Positions 9,356-17,607 of a stretch of DNA of 57,770 nt are shown here, piece by piece. The notes beneath the pieces were generated by a model, which searched no databases, was not told where the DNA came from, and saw only the letters and a program-made list of their open reading frames with translations. This DNA is from Verrucomicrobiota bacterium (GTDB taxonomy: Bacteria > Verrucomicrobiota > Verrucomicrobiia > Limisphaerales > JAEYXS01), in the NCBI GenBank assembly GCA_023431185.1, contig JAEYXS010000122.1, forward strand, positions 1-57,770. The letters are read 5' to 3'. Position 1 is the first letter of the stretch; each line of letters opens with the position of its first letter. Position numbers and translations under genes: made by a program.

Positions 9356-11334
9356 AGACGCCCAGTGACATCTACCGGCGGATCGCTCCGCCCCAGCCGC
9401 GCAAGTTCCATCAAGGGATGGACGCGATGGTCCATGGCTGGATGGGCTCGTGGAAGCGGCGGGGTGAACACGCCAAAGAGCTGCTCGCGAAGGCGGCCGA
9501 GGTGGACCGGTTGGCAGACAAGTACGCCGCACTTTCCGAGGAGGAACTCAAGACGGCCCTGCTGAATTTCAAAGAGATTTTTCGCCGGGGTGGTGATGGC
9601 ATCGCGGAGAATCTCGTGGAGGCGATGGCGGCGGTGCGCGAAGCAGCGAAACGTTGCATCAGGCTGAACCCTTACGTGGAGCAGATCGCGGGAGCCTTGG
9701 CGCTGAACGAGGGGTGCCTCACCGAGATGGCGACGGGCGAGGGCAAGACGCTGACGGCGGCATTGGCTGCGGTGCTGGCTGGTTGGTTGGGCCGTCCCTG
9801 TCATGTCATCACGGTGAACGATTACCTGGTGGAACGCGATGCGGGTGGAATGGAATCGCTGTACCGGATGTGCGGCCTGAAGGTGGCGCCGGTGACGGCC
9901 AAGCTGACCCCCAGTGACCGGCAGAAGGCGTATGCGGCCGACGTCGTGTATGTGACGAGCAAGGAATTGCTCGCGGATTTTCTGAGAGACCGGCTCCGTT
10001 TGAAGGATCTGCATAATCCCGAGCGCTGGATGATTCGGCAGGTCATCAATCCCACGCGGGCAGCGGACAGTGCACTGGTCCTGCGGGGATTGCACACGGC
10101 CATCGTAGATGAAGCGGACAGCGTGCTGATCGACGAAGCGGTGACCCCGTTGCTCATCTCATCGCAGCGTCCTAATGATGCCCTGAAGCAGGCGGTAGAA
10201 CTGGCGGCGGTTTTGGCGGGGAAGTTGCAGGCAGATGTGGATTACACGGTGGATACCCGCTACGGAGATATCGATTTCACCAAGACAGGCGAACAGCGCG
10301 TTGAGGAAGGAGCCGGGCTTCTGCCTCCATTCTGGCGTGGCAAGCTGCGTCGGGAGGAGCTGATCAAGCAGGCAATAGTCGCGCGCGAGTTGTTCCACCT
10401 GAACAAGCAGTACATCATCAACGAAGGCAAGGTTTCCATCGTGGATGAGTTCACGGGCCGTGCGATGCCAAACCGGAGCTGGCGTGAGGGTTTGCACCAG
10501 GCCATCGAGGCGAAGGAAGGCATCCCGATGACGGACCCGACCGAGACGCTGGCGCGCATGAGTTTTCAGCGGTTCTTCCGCCTGTTCCCGAAGCTCTCCG
10601 GGATGACCGGTACGGCGTGGGAGGCGGCGGATGAGTTCTGGCGCATCTATTATCTGCCCGTGGTGCGCATACCGACGCACAAGCCGTGCAGGAGGGTGCA
10701 GATGCCGGACCGGGTGTTCAACACGGAAGCGGAGAAGTGGGACGCCGTGGTGGCAGAGATCAAACGCATCAAGGAACTGGGCTGCCCTATTTTGGTGGGC
10801 ACACGCAGTGTGCGGAACAGTGAATTGCTCTCGCATAAACTTTTTCAAGCCGGAGTCGAACATCGCATCTTGAACGCGACGCGTCATGCGGAGGAGGCGG
10901 CGATCATCTCGCGTGCGGGTGAGAAGGGGGAGATCACCATCGCCACGAACATGGCGGGTCGTGGGACGGACATCCGGCTGGGGCCGGGTATGGCGGAGCG
11001 GGGCGGGTTGCACGTCATCGCCACTGAACGGCACGAATCCGAGCGCGTGGACCGGCAGTTGTTCGGTCGCGCGGGGCGTCAGGGCGATCCCGGCTGGGCG
11101 CAGGCGTTTGTGTGCTTCGATGATGAGCTCCTGAAGAAACATTTGCGGCCGGTCTTCCGCGACGTCGCCCGTTCGGCGACCAAGGGCAAGGCACCGGGGG
11201 CTGAAGTGCTGACCAAGACGGCGTGGAAGCAGGCGCAGAGCAATGCGCAACGTCTGGCCTACAAGCAGCGCGCCAATGTGTTGAAGTATGACACGTGGCT
11301 GGATGAGGCGCTGTCGTTCGCGGGGCAGCAGTAG
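9352..11334 (+). CDS. Shortened SecA-like translocase ATPase
   Basis: About 660 residues, against roughly 800-900 for housekeeping SecA. Conserved SecA motifs are present: Walker A MATGEGKT (about 126-133), TVNDYLVERDA, DEADSVLIDEAVTPLLIS, VDEFTGRAMPNRSWREGLHQ, GMTGTAWEAADEFWRIY, TNMAGRGTDIRLGPG, and ERHESERVDRQLFGRAGRQG. The preprotein-crosslinking segment is present (YIINEGKVSIVDEF). After motor domain 2 only the start of the helical scaffold remains (KQRANVLKYDTWLDEAL); the helical wing, the rest of the scaffold and the C-terminal zinc linker are absent. The start is uncertain: TTG 9352 overlaps the upstream TGA, ATG 9418 is the next choice, and the frame is open to TTG 9307. It is probably a dedicated paralogue for the adjacent export cluster, not the general SecA. 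Confidence 0.85.
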   Translation: MKTPSDIYRRIAPPQPRKFHQGMDAMVHGWMGSWKRRGEHAKELLAKAAEVDRLADKYAALSEEELKTALLNFKEIFRRGGDGIAENLVEAMAAVREAAKRCIRLNPYVEQIAGALALNEGCLTEMATGEGKTLTAALAAVLAGWLGRPCHVITVNDYLVERDAGGMESLYRMCGLKVAPVTAKLTPSDRQKAYAADVVYVTSKELLADFLRDRLRLKDLHNPERWMIRQVINPTRAADSALVLRGLHTAIVDEADSVLIDEAVTPLLISSQRPNDALKQAVELAAVLAGKLQADVDYTVDTRYGDIDFTKTGEQRVEEGAGLLPPFWRGKLRREELIKQAIVARELFHLNKQYIINEGKVSIVDEFTGRAMPNRSWREGLHQAIEAKEGIPMTDPTETLARMSFQRFFRLFPKLSGMTGTAWEAADEFWRIYYLPVVRIPTHKPCRRVQMPDRVFNTEAEKWDAVVAEIKRIKELGCPILVGTRSVRNSELLSHKLFQAGVEHRILNATRHAEEAAIISRAGEKGEITIATNMAGRGTDIRLGPGMAERGGLHVIATERHESERVDRQLFGRAGRQGDPGWAQAFVCFDDELLKKHLRPVFRDVARSATKGKAPGAEVLTKTAWKQAQSNAQRLAYKQRANVLKYDTWLDEALSFAGQQ

Positions 11335-11428
11335 CAACTGCACCGGTCCGCCTGCGGTATGTGCCGTTAGGATTGCCAGCAGTGCCGGAGCGGAATACCT
11401 TTTATCAGATCAACGAGTGACGACCTTC

Positions 11429-13063
11429 ATGCCATCACCTCACGCAACGACGCTGCAAGGAATCTTTCCGCAGGCCGGGAGATGGCTGCTGGTGTTGCTC
11501 CTGAGCCCATGGCTGGTGGTGCAGGAGGGTGTCGCAGCGGATACTTCGTTTCTGCCTTTGCAAGCCAGCCGGCTCTTTACCGGAGCAGGCGCTGACCTGG
11601 CCACGGCGGTGGTCGCAGGGCCGGATGGTTCGGCTTATTTCACTGGCACATTCATCGGGAATATTGCCGGTTCTTCGGGCAATATCTCATCCCATACCGG
11701 CAATCAGGCGGACATCTTTCTGACCAAGCTGCTGCCCAATGGGAGCACGGCGTGGCTGTTGGGGCTGGGGGGGACGTTGACGGACAAGCCCGAATGTGTG
11801 ACGACCGATCCGGCCACGGGCCGCGTTTACGTCGGCGGACTCTTTGCCGGGACGGCCACTTTCAGCACGACCAATCTGACGGCGGTCGCGGGCAATGACG
11901 GGTTTATCGCCTGCTTTGAAGCGAATGGCGATTTCGCCTGGGTGCGGCAGATCAGCGGTGCCGGAGATGAGACGGTGTTTGATATCAAGGTGGGGCCGGA
12001 TGGCTTGCATATCTGCGGCACTTACAGCGCGACGGGCAGTTGGGGCTCATTGACGTTTCCGGCGACGAGCGGGGAAACCTGGATGTTCCTGGCCAAGGCG
12101 GACCTGAACGGAGTGCCGACCTCGGCGATCTATCCCAAAGCGACGCAGAGCATCCAGCCCAAGCGTCTGGTCCTGCTGGCGGACGGGACCAGGGTGTTGG
12201 CGGGGCAGTTCACCGGCACGCTGCTCTTCGGCGGTTTTCGTGCGAGCAACGGGGTGAGCGATCTGTTCGTGGCGGCTTATGAAACTGATGGTGCTTTGCG
12301 CTGGTTGATCTCGGGTGGCGGGACGGGGAATGACGAGGCGAACAGTCTCATCCGCAGTACTGCGGGCGGTTTGCTGCTGGGGGCGAGTGTGGAACTGGAC
12401 AGTGATGGAAACGGGCAGCTCACGGACAGCAATGGCACGCAGACCTTGCCGCTGGCAGTGAACGGTTTGCGGGTGGCCAGGATCAGTGAAGCGGGAGTTT
12501 ATTCGCCGCTGATGTCGGTCAACGGAGCGCAACTGGGCGGAATTGCCGAGGGCCAGCGCGGGGTGCTGCATCTGGCGGGGAATTTTTCGGCGGCAGTCAC
12601 CTTGGGTACGACGGTGGTGAATCCACCCGGCGGACAGGCCTCGGTTTTTCTGGCAAGTTTTCTGAGTTCCGGCGAACTGGCGGGGGTGGCAACGGTTTCG
12701 AGCAGCGCCTTTACCGGGGCGTTGGATCTGGTCATCAGTTCGCACGACGGGCTGGCGTTGGCGGGGCTGGCAACCACCAGCCTGAAGCATAACGAGCAAT
12801 CGCTGGCGACGGGCAATACGGGACTCAATGCCTATACGATGCTTTTCGCTCCTCCGGAGCTGCGCTTGAAGCTGGCGCGGCAGGGCAATCAGATGCGGGT
12901 CACTTATCCGGCGTATCACAATAACGCGGAGATTTGGGAGAGTGCCACGCTCGGTTCATGGACGGAGGTGTCCGGTGCAGCCACGCTGACGCTGGGGGAG
13001 ATGCAAAAGGATTTTGACGGAACGGAGGCAAAACGCTTCTTTCAATTGCGTTACTCGCCTTGA
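11429..13063 (+). CDS. Secreted beta-propeller-like (SBBP-type) repeat protein
   Basis: The 544-residue protein has a signal-like hydrophobic N-terminus (AGRWLLVLLLSPWLVV). It is built of repeats with the pattern ATAVVAGPDGSAYFTGTF, DIFLTKLLPNGSTAWLLGLG, DGFIACFEANGDFAWVRQISG and so on. These resemble SBBP/Kelch-like beta-propeller blades of PVC surface proteins. The last 70 residues form a separate tail (MRVTYPAYHNNAEIWES to the C-terminus) like the C-terminal segments of many verrucomicrobial extracellular proteins. It lies 94 bases downstream of the SecA-like gene on the same strand, so it is a candidate cargo, but this is proximity only. ATG 11429 was chosen; the frame runs further upstream into the SecA-like gene without coding character. 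Confidence 0.7.
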   Translation: MPSPHATTLQGIFPQAGRWLLVLLLSPWLVVQEGVAADTSFLPLQASRLFTGAGADLATAVVAGPDGSAYFTGTFIGNIAGSSGNISSHTGNQADIFLTKLLPNGSTAWLLGLGGTLTDKPECVTTDPATGRVYVGGLFAGTATFSTTNLTAVAGNDGFIACFEANGDFAWVRQISGAGDETVFDIKVGPDGLHICGTYSATGSWGSLTFPATSGETWMFLAKADLNGVPTSAIYPKATQSIQPKRLVLLADGTRVLAGQFTGTLLFGGFRASNGVSDLFVAAYETDGALRWLISGGGTGNDEANSLIRSTAGGLLLGASVELDSDGNGQLTDSNGTQTLPLAVNGLRVARISEAGVYSPLMSVNGAQLGGIAEGQRGVLHLAGNFSAAVTLGTTVVNPPGGQASVFLASFLSSGELAGVATVSSSAFTGALDLVISSHDGLALAGLATTSLKHNEQSLATGNTGLNAYTMLFAPPELRLKLARQGNQMRVTYPAYHNNAEIWESATLGSWTEVSGAATLTLGEMQKDFDGTEAKRFFQLRYSP

Positions 13064-13078
13064 GCTGAACGGAATTGT

Positions 13079-13282
13079 TTAAGGCTTGGCTGCTTCAGCC
13101 AGGGCGACTCTTTGACCCAAATCTTTGCGGCCATCGGCTTCGTCTTTGGTTTCACAATGATAGACGGTGCGGAAGCAGTTGGGGCAAAAACGGATCATGC
13201 GGTCGCCGGTCTGTTCGAGTTTGTCCCAGACGCCGGGGCAGGACGCGGCATTCTCCGATGGGCAATTGACGATCTTGATCAT
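13079..13282 (-). CDS. Small Cys-rich conserved-looking protein
   Basis: The 67-residue protein contains NCPSENAASCPGVW, then RFCPNCFRTVYHCET. Five or six Cys residues are arranged as CPxxxxxSCP and CPxCxxxVYxC, suggesting a zinc- or metal-binding knuckle. I do not know its function. It is the last gene of a minus-strand trio, 43 bases after the stop of the 528-residue protein gene. The ATG at 13282 is favoured over an upstream one at 13315 because it begins at the conserved-looking MIKIVNCP; no Shine-Dalgarno is visible for either. It converges with the propeller gene, leaving 15 bases between stops. Confidence 0.6.
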   Translation of the reverse strand: MIKIVNCPSENAASCPGVWDKLEQTGDRMIRFCPNCFRTVYHCETKDEADGRKDLGQRVALAEAAKP

Positions 13283-13325
13283 GGGGGAGGGTAGCGCAGT
13301 TTTATGATGGCGCAACGGGGCGGGC

Positions 13326-14912
13326 TTATTTTTCTGAAACCTCTGCCAAATAGCTTCCGGTAAGTATCTGGCCCTTGTGTTTGAACTGCACCCAGAGGCG
13401 ATAGGTGCCGGGTTGCGGGAAGGCGTAGGGGAAACTCACCTCGTTGCCCAGTTCCGTGCTGACCTTGTGCGTGTAGTTCGTCGTGGCGGCGATCAAGGTC
13501 TCGAGTTCGGCCTTTGGGTTTTCACTGCGGGCGGTGAGGATGGATTGGCTGGCCATGGAGATGTTCCCGACGGGATGCACGTGCACGAAGACGCTGCCAT
13601 CCGTGCGGCGGACGACGAGATGGCCGTTCATGCCCAGATAAGGTTCTAGCGCGGCGGGCTGGCCTTGCTCATCGTAAAGTTGGAAGCGGAGGGAAACATC
13701 CTGGTTGGCGGCCAGTTTCGCGGGGCGTTCCCATTTGAGTTTCAGGCCGTTCATGAGAGCGGCTTCACTGGAGGCAGTGGAGGGAGCCATCGCCTCGATG
13801 TGCCACGCATCGTCCATATCGAGATCACGACGGACAACGTCGGTCGTGTTGGTGGGGCGGATCGTGCTGCAAAAAGGATCATTCGGATTGCCACGTGTAC
13901 GCGTCCAGCGTTGGCTCCAAGCTTCCGGCGCGGCGGGAATCTTCACCTCGGTGTGCAGCGTGCGGTAGAGGCCGTTCTCATGTGAGAGATCGGCGTAGAG
14001 GTGATAGTTGCCTTCCGGCAAGGGCGGCAATACGGCGGCGAATTTGCGATCACCTTGTTTGTAGGGATGCAGATGCACGAGCACATCTTGCTTCGGTTCG
14101 CGGACGAGGAACCAGTGGCTCCACTTGCCGTGATCGAGGATGAGCGGGGACCATTCGCGCTTTTGGCCGTCGGGTATCTCGAAACTGAAATTCAGCACGG
14201 GACGGTCATCATCCAGTTTCACTTCGGCGGTGGCGGGCCACATGCGGGAGATGCGGCGTTCGCGGTAATCGCGGTCTTCAGCGGCCCACCACGATTTGCC
14301 GCCAGCGACCGCGGCGATCATGAACACCGCGGCCCCAACCATCCACGCGGAGCGTTTGCGCTTGAGGGCCTGCGTGAAAGCTTCACCCGGCGGGTGAGTG
14401 CTTTCTGCCGCCGCAGCGCCGATGATGGCGGTGAAACTGATGAAGAGAAAAATCCCCAAAAAGGCGAGGATGATGCCCAAGCCCGGAGGCATGGGATTGC
14501 GGACAGTGGCGAGGGAATTCACGGGGACGACGATTTCGCCCTGGCCGTTCGCGGTCTCCACGCCCACGTGGACGCTGTAAGCGCCGCGTTTCATGAACCA
14601 CATGGTGCCGGAGTAGAGATTGGTCTCACCACGCACCGGGGTGAGGGCATCGGGCGTGGGTGAACCTTTCTTGCCGGTCTCCCAAAAGACGGGCAGCACG
14701 CTGAGCTTCTGCGCGCCGGGGCCTTCCGTGCGGACGGTGATCTCCGCGAGACCGGGGATGACGCCCGGGGGCTTGATAATGACCCGCATGGGGACACCGG
14801 CAGCGGTGCCCTCGTAGAAGAGGTTGGGGCTGCCGATGTGGGCGCATGCGTCTGGCGCGGTGCATGCACCGAACACGAGCAGCAACAGCAGAGAGCGCAG
14901 GAAAGACATCAT
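13326..14912 (-). CDS. Membrane-anchored periplasmic protein of unknown function with His-rich beta domains
   Basis: The 528-residue product has an N-terminal signal segment (SFLRSLLLLLVFGACTAPDACA). An immunoglobulin-like N-terminal part (about 25-135) is followed by two membrane helices (about 142-168, GLGIILAFLGIFLFISFTAI, and about 188-207). A large periplasmic C-terminal half follows, with HGKWSHWFLVREPKQDVLVH, HLHPYKQGD, GHLVVRRTDGSVFVHVHPVG and the last strand pair PGTYRLWVQFKHKG. The repeated H-x-H and VHVHP motifs recall YtkA/copper-handling beta domains, but no family assignment is secure. It starts seven bases after the stop of the polytopic membrane protein gene, so they form an operon. 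Confidence 0.65.
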   Translation of the reverse strand: MMSFLRSLLLLLVFGACTAPDACAHIGSPNLFYEGTAAGVPMRVIIKPPGVIPGLAEITVRTEGPGAQKLSVLPVFWETGKKGSPTPDALTPVRGETNLYSGTMWFMKRGAYSVHVGVETANGQGEIVVPVNSLATVRNPMPPGLGIILAFLGIFLFISFTAIIGAAAAESTHPPGEAFTQALKRKRSAWMVGAAVFMIAAVAGGKSWWAAEDRDYRERRISRMWPATAEVKLDDDRPVLNFSFEIPDGQKREWSPLILDHGKWSHWFLVREPKQDVLVHLHPYKQGDRKFAAVLPPLPEGNYHLYADLSHENGLYRTLHTEVKIPAAPEAWSQRWTRTRGNPNDPFCSTIRPTNTTDVVRRDLDMDDAWHIEAMAPSTASSEAALMNGLKLKWERPAKLAANQDVSLRFQLYDEQGQPAALEPYLGMNGHLVVRRTDGSVFVHVHPVGNISMASQSILTARSENPKAELETLIAATTNYTHKVSTELGNEVSFPYAFPQPGTYRLWVQFKHKGQILTGSYLAEVSEK

Positions 14913-14919
14913 GGCAGGA

Positions 14920-16122
14920 TCAGCGACGGACCTTGGTCATCCAGCCACCGACACCCAGACCGAGCCGGGTGGAGATGTAAGCCAGGGCGAGCGCCTTGAT
15001 GAGGACGAGCACGGTGATGGGATGAGTGGTCGTTTCCCAGAACTGGTAACGCCACTCACCGGGCGTGCTGTAATAAGTCCACTGGCGGTTGCCGGAGAAG
15101 AAGGCGTTCTCGGCGGCCGGGCTGATGAGGAAGGCGGAGAAGTTCCACTGCACAGGAATGAGGATGGCCAGATAGACGGCGGCCAGTGCTCCGGCGAGGA
15201 GCCATATCGAAAACGGTTTCTTCTCCCAGCGTTGATAGAGCCGGTCCATGGCCAGTGCCGGCAGGGCGATCAGCAACGGCCAAGCCGGTGGCACCATGTG
15301 GGTGACCTCGCGATAGATGGGCGCGAGCTTGGGTTCACCGGGGAAGAGCGGCAGCAACCAGGTCATCGAGAGCTGGATGGCCATGTAGGTGAGGGCGACG
15401 ATGGTGCAGGCCCATGGATGCTTGGCCGCCCGTCGCACACAGGCCAGCAGCATGGGGTATTGCCACGCGCAGATGTAAACGAACGTGGCCGCGCGCATGT
15501 GGTTGGGCTGGCTCTTCTCCGTGAGGAAGATGGTGAGCATGTTCAGCATCACCCCGGCGGTGAGCAGGAAGAAACCGCCAGCGATCTTGCTGTCGCGACC
15601 GGTCAGGCGGTTCTGCCAGGAGAGCATTTGCAGCAGCACACCGAAGGCGACGGCATACATGCCGAGGGCCAGCAAGGTGTGGGGTGGACTCAGGATCTTG
15701 ACGTCGAGGCCGTAGGCATTGTGCCACCAGTCATCGAACGGGGCGGAGGTGAGCATGCCGATGGAGCCCCAGATGGTCAGCCATGCGCCAAGCGGCGCGC
15801 GCAAGCCAAAGATGGAGACGGACGCGGCTTTCTCTTCTGGTGAACCGAAGAAGTGAGTCCGGAAAGCGATCCAGCCGGAGACCATGCCCGGGATGGCCCC
15901 GCCCATGTAGATGACGATGTGCGCGGCGGTCCAAAAGGAATCGCGACCGATCGTGGAATGCCAGGAGATATCCCAAAGCACGCCGAGAGGGATGCAGAAA
16001 ACACTGAAGACGAGCACCCACGCGAGCTTGGGGAGACGTTGGGTGCAGGCCTTCGCGGTGGACAGAGCTGGAGCCGGTGCTTCACTGGTCAAAGCAGCAG
16101 TGGGTGGCAGAGTGGCGTCCAT
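14920..16122 (-). CDS. Polytopic membrane protein of unknown function
   Basis: The 400-residue protein has about ten hydrophobic segments, beginning at LAWVLVFSVFCIPLGVLWDI (about 33-52). Conserved-looking loop motifs include ISWHSTIGRDSFWTAAHIVIYMGG (described in part), FDDWWHNAYGLDVKILSPPHT and WEKKPFSIWLL. Several membrane-facing His residues (ISWH, AAHI, WWHN, PPHT) could bind metal or haem, but this is inference. It is the first gene of the minus-strand trio and probably works with the His-rich periplasmic protein encoded just downstream. Start ATG 16122; the first 30 residues are Ala/Pro/Thr-rich and cytosolic. Confidence 0.65.
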   Translation of the reverse strand: MDATLPPTAALTSEAPAPALSTAKACTQRLPKLAWVLVFSVFCIPLGVLWDISWHSTIGRDSFWTAAHIVIYMGGAIPGMVSGWIAFRTHFFGSPEEKAASVSIFGLRAPLGAWLTIWGSIGMLTSAPFDDWWHNAYGLDVKILSPPHTLLALGMYAVAFGVLLQMLSWQNRLTGRDSKIAGGFFLLTAGVMLNMLTIFLTEKSQPNHMRAATFVYICAWQYPMLLACVRRAAKHPWACTIVALTYMAIQLSMTWLLPLFPGEPKLAPIYREVTHMVPPAWPLLIALPALAMDRLYQRWEKKPFSIWLLAGALAAVYLAILIPVQWNFSAFLISPAAENAFFSGNRQWTYYSTPGEWRYQFWETTTHPITVLVLIKALALAYISTRLGLGVGGWMTKVRR

Positions 16123-16203
16123 AATTTTCCTGACAATGAAGGACTTATTTCCTCACGCAGGCAAGCTTCTGATTGGATGAATTGACAAATGGAAGAGGAG
16201 TTT

Positions 16204-16234
16204 AGCCACGGATGAAACACGGATCACAGATTGG
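16204..16234 (+). repeat. CCACGGAT-ACACGGAT interspersed repeat (copy 1)
   Basis: The unit reads AGCCACGGATGAAACACGGA then TCACAGATT. Related copies, all in the same orientation, occur near 21744, 40119, 48200 and 48807. All are intergenic. Confidence 0.6.
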
Positions 16235-16353
16235 AAATTAAATGGCAGCAGGAACTTTTTTGAGGAATTTCACGGCTGATGATTCGTTGCTTGTGGAAGT
16301 CACTCGGAATGAGGTGCTTGGGTGGTTGCGAAAATCGGGTAGGCAAAACGGCC

Positions 16354-16446
16354 TATGACAGCGGATGTCATACCCTCCTTGGTAGGGTGGGAGGTAGAAA
16401 AGATGAATTATGAAGAAAATGGATTCGAGGATGAGGACAAGAATGA
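16354..16446 (+). repeat. GACA-N5-TGTC hairpin repeat with A/G-rich tail (copy 2)
   Basis: TGACA, a five-base loop and TGTCA (16356-16370) are followed by a second small inverted repeat (ACCCT at 16372-16376 with AGGGT at 16384-16388). The tail contains GAATTATGAAG and GAGGATGAGGAC. It matches the copy at 218-290. Confidence 0.5.
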
Positions 16447-16506
16447 GGACGATTTTTCGGATTAAAAATGGGTGGAATCAAACTGGTGTTGAGGCATCAT
16501 AAGATT

Positions 16507-17448
16507 ATGGCTCACATCATCATCAAGCCGGATTGGCACATCGCGGAGAAGGACGCGACGCCGGAGCAGGTTTACTGGCGGCGGCGCGAGTTCCTGAAGC
16601 AATTGGGTTATGGCGGGGCGAGCGCGTTGCTGGCGATGAGCGGGGTGTCGTCGTTGGGGGCGGCGGAGCCGAAGAAGGGGTATCCGTATCCGCGCAACAA
16701 GGAGTTCAATCCGGGCTGGGCGCTGACGGATGAAAATGTGTCGGGCAAGTTCAATAATTTTTACGAGTTCACCACGAGCAAGAAGCTGGTGCATACGATG
16801 GTGGACAAGTTCGTGATCACGCCGTGGCAGATCGAGATCGGTGGGTTGGTGGAGAAGCCGTTGAAGCTGGATGTGCGGGAGTTGATCGAGATGTTCCCGC
16901 TGGAGGAGCGGGTGTATCGCTTCCGGTGCGTGGAGGGGTGGTCCATGGTGGTGCCGTGGACGGGGTTCCAGTTGAGCAAGCTGATCGAGAAGGTGCAGCC
17001 GAAGGCGGAGGCGAAGTTCGTGAAGTTCGTGACTTTCAACCGGCCGGAGCAGGCGCCGGGGATGAAGCGCAATTATCCGTGGCCCTATACGGAGGGATTG
17101 CGGATGGATGAGGCGATGCATCCGTTGACGCTGGTGACGACGGGTGTTTATGGGAAGCCGTTGCCTAAGCAGTTCGGGGCGCCGATACGTATGATCGTGC
17201 CATGGAAGTATGGTTACAAGGGCGGGAAATCGATCGAGCGGATTGATTTCGTGGCGACGCAGCCGAAGACGTTTTGGGAGACGTTGTCGCCGGAGGAGTA
17301 TCCGTTTGAATCGAACGTGGACCCGACGGTGCCGCATCCGCGATGGTCGCAGGCGACGGAAGAGGTGATCGATACGGGACTACGGATACGGACGCAGAAG
17401 TACAATGGATATGGAGAGCAGGTGGGCAAGCTGTACGGGAGGGGATAA
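16507..17448 (+). CDS. msrP: MsrP-like periplasmic molybdoenzyme (protein-methionine-sulfoxide reductase catalytic subunit)
   Basis: The 313-residue protein matches the YedY/MsrP family of the sulfite-oxidase fold. It has a twin-arginine signal (RRREFLKQLGYGGASALLAM, from residue 25), the maturation landmark YPYPRNKEF, and the molybdenum-ligand Cys in YRFRCVEGWSM (C141). The later motifs LVTTGVYGKPLPKQFGAPI and VPWKYGYKGGKSI are also present. MsrP reduces oxidised Met residues in periplasmic proteins, receiving electrons from the membrane haem protein MsrQ. No MsrQ-like gene is adjacent, so the electron donor is unclear. ATG 16507 gives MAHIIIKPDWHIAE; an in-frame ATG at 16468 adds 13 residues and is less likely. 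Confidence 0.85.
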   Translation: MAHIIIKPDWHIAEKDATPEQVYWRRREFLKQLGYGGASALLAMSGVSSLGAAEPKKGYPYPRNKEFNPGWALTDENVSGKFNNFYEFTTSKKLVHTMVDKFVITPWQIEIGGLVEKPLKLDVRELIEMFPLEERVYRFRCVEGWSMVVPWTGFQLSKLIEKVQPKAEAKFVKFVTFNRPEQAPGMKRNYPWPYTEGLRMDEAMHPLTLVTTGVYGKPLPKQFGAPIRMIVPWKYGYKGGKSIERIDFVATQPKTFWETLSPEEYPFESNVDPTVPHPRWSQATEEVIDTGLRIRTQKYNGYGEQVGKLYGRG

Positions 17449-17607
17449 GCAGGGATAAGGCATGGCGTGAGGTGCGGCTAGGAGGAAGGCCTATAAGCCG
17501 GGAGTTGCATAGTGGTCGGCTCTGGAGGTTAATAGAGGCCAGTTTTTGAAGGTTAAAGGATGTTGGTGGTTGAACTAATTGGAGCACGGACAGGTACGAA
17601 GGGCATT

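Larger units (their letters stand above)
16123..16506. other. Divergent intergenic region with two repeats
   Basis: This gap separates the minus-strand membrane-protein operon from the MsrP-like gene. It must hold promoters for both, but I see no clear -35/-10 pair. It contains one copy of the CCACGGAT/ACACAGAT repeat (16204-16234) and one copy of the GACA-N5-TGTC repeat (16354-16446). Confidence 0.5.

Noticed and set aside
10159..11343. 394-codon antisense open frame
   Set aside because: Entirely opposite the SecA-like gene; composition is that of a shadow frame.
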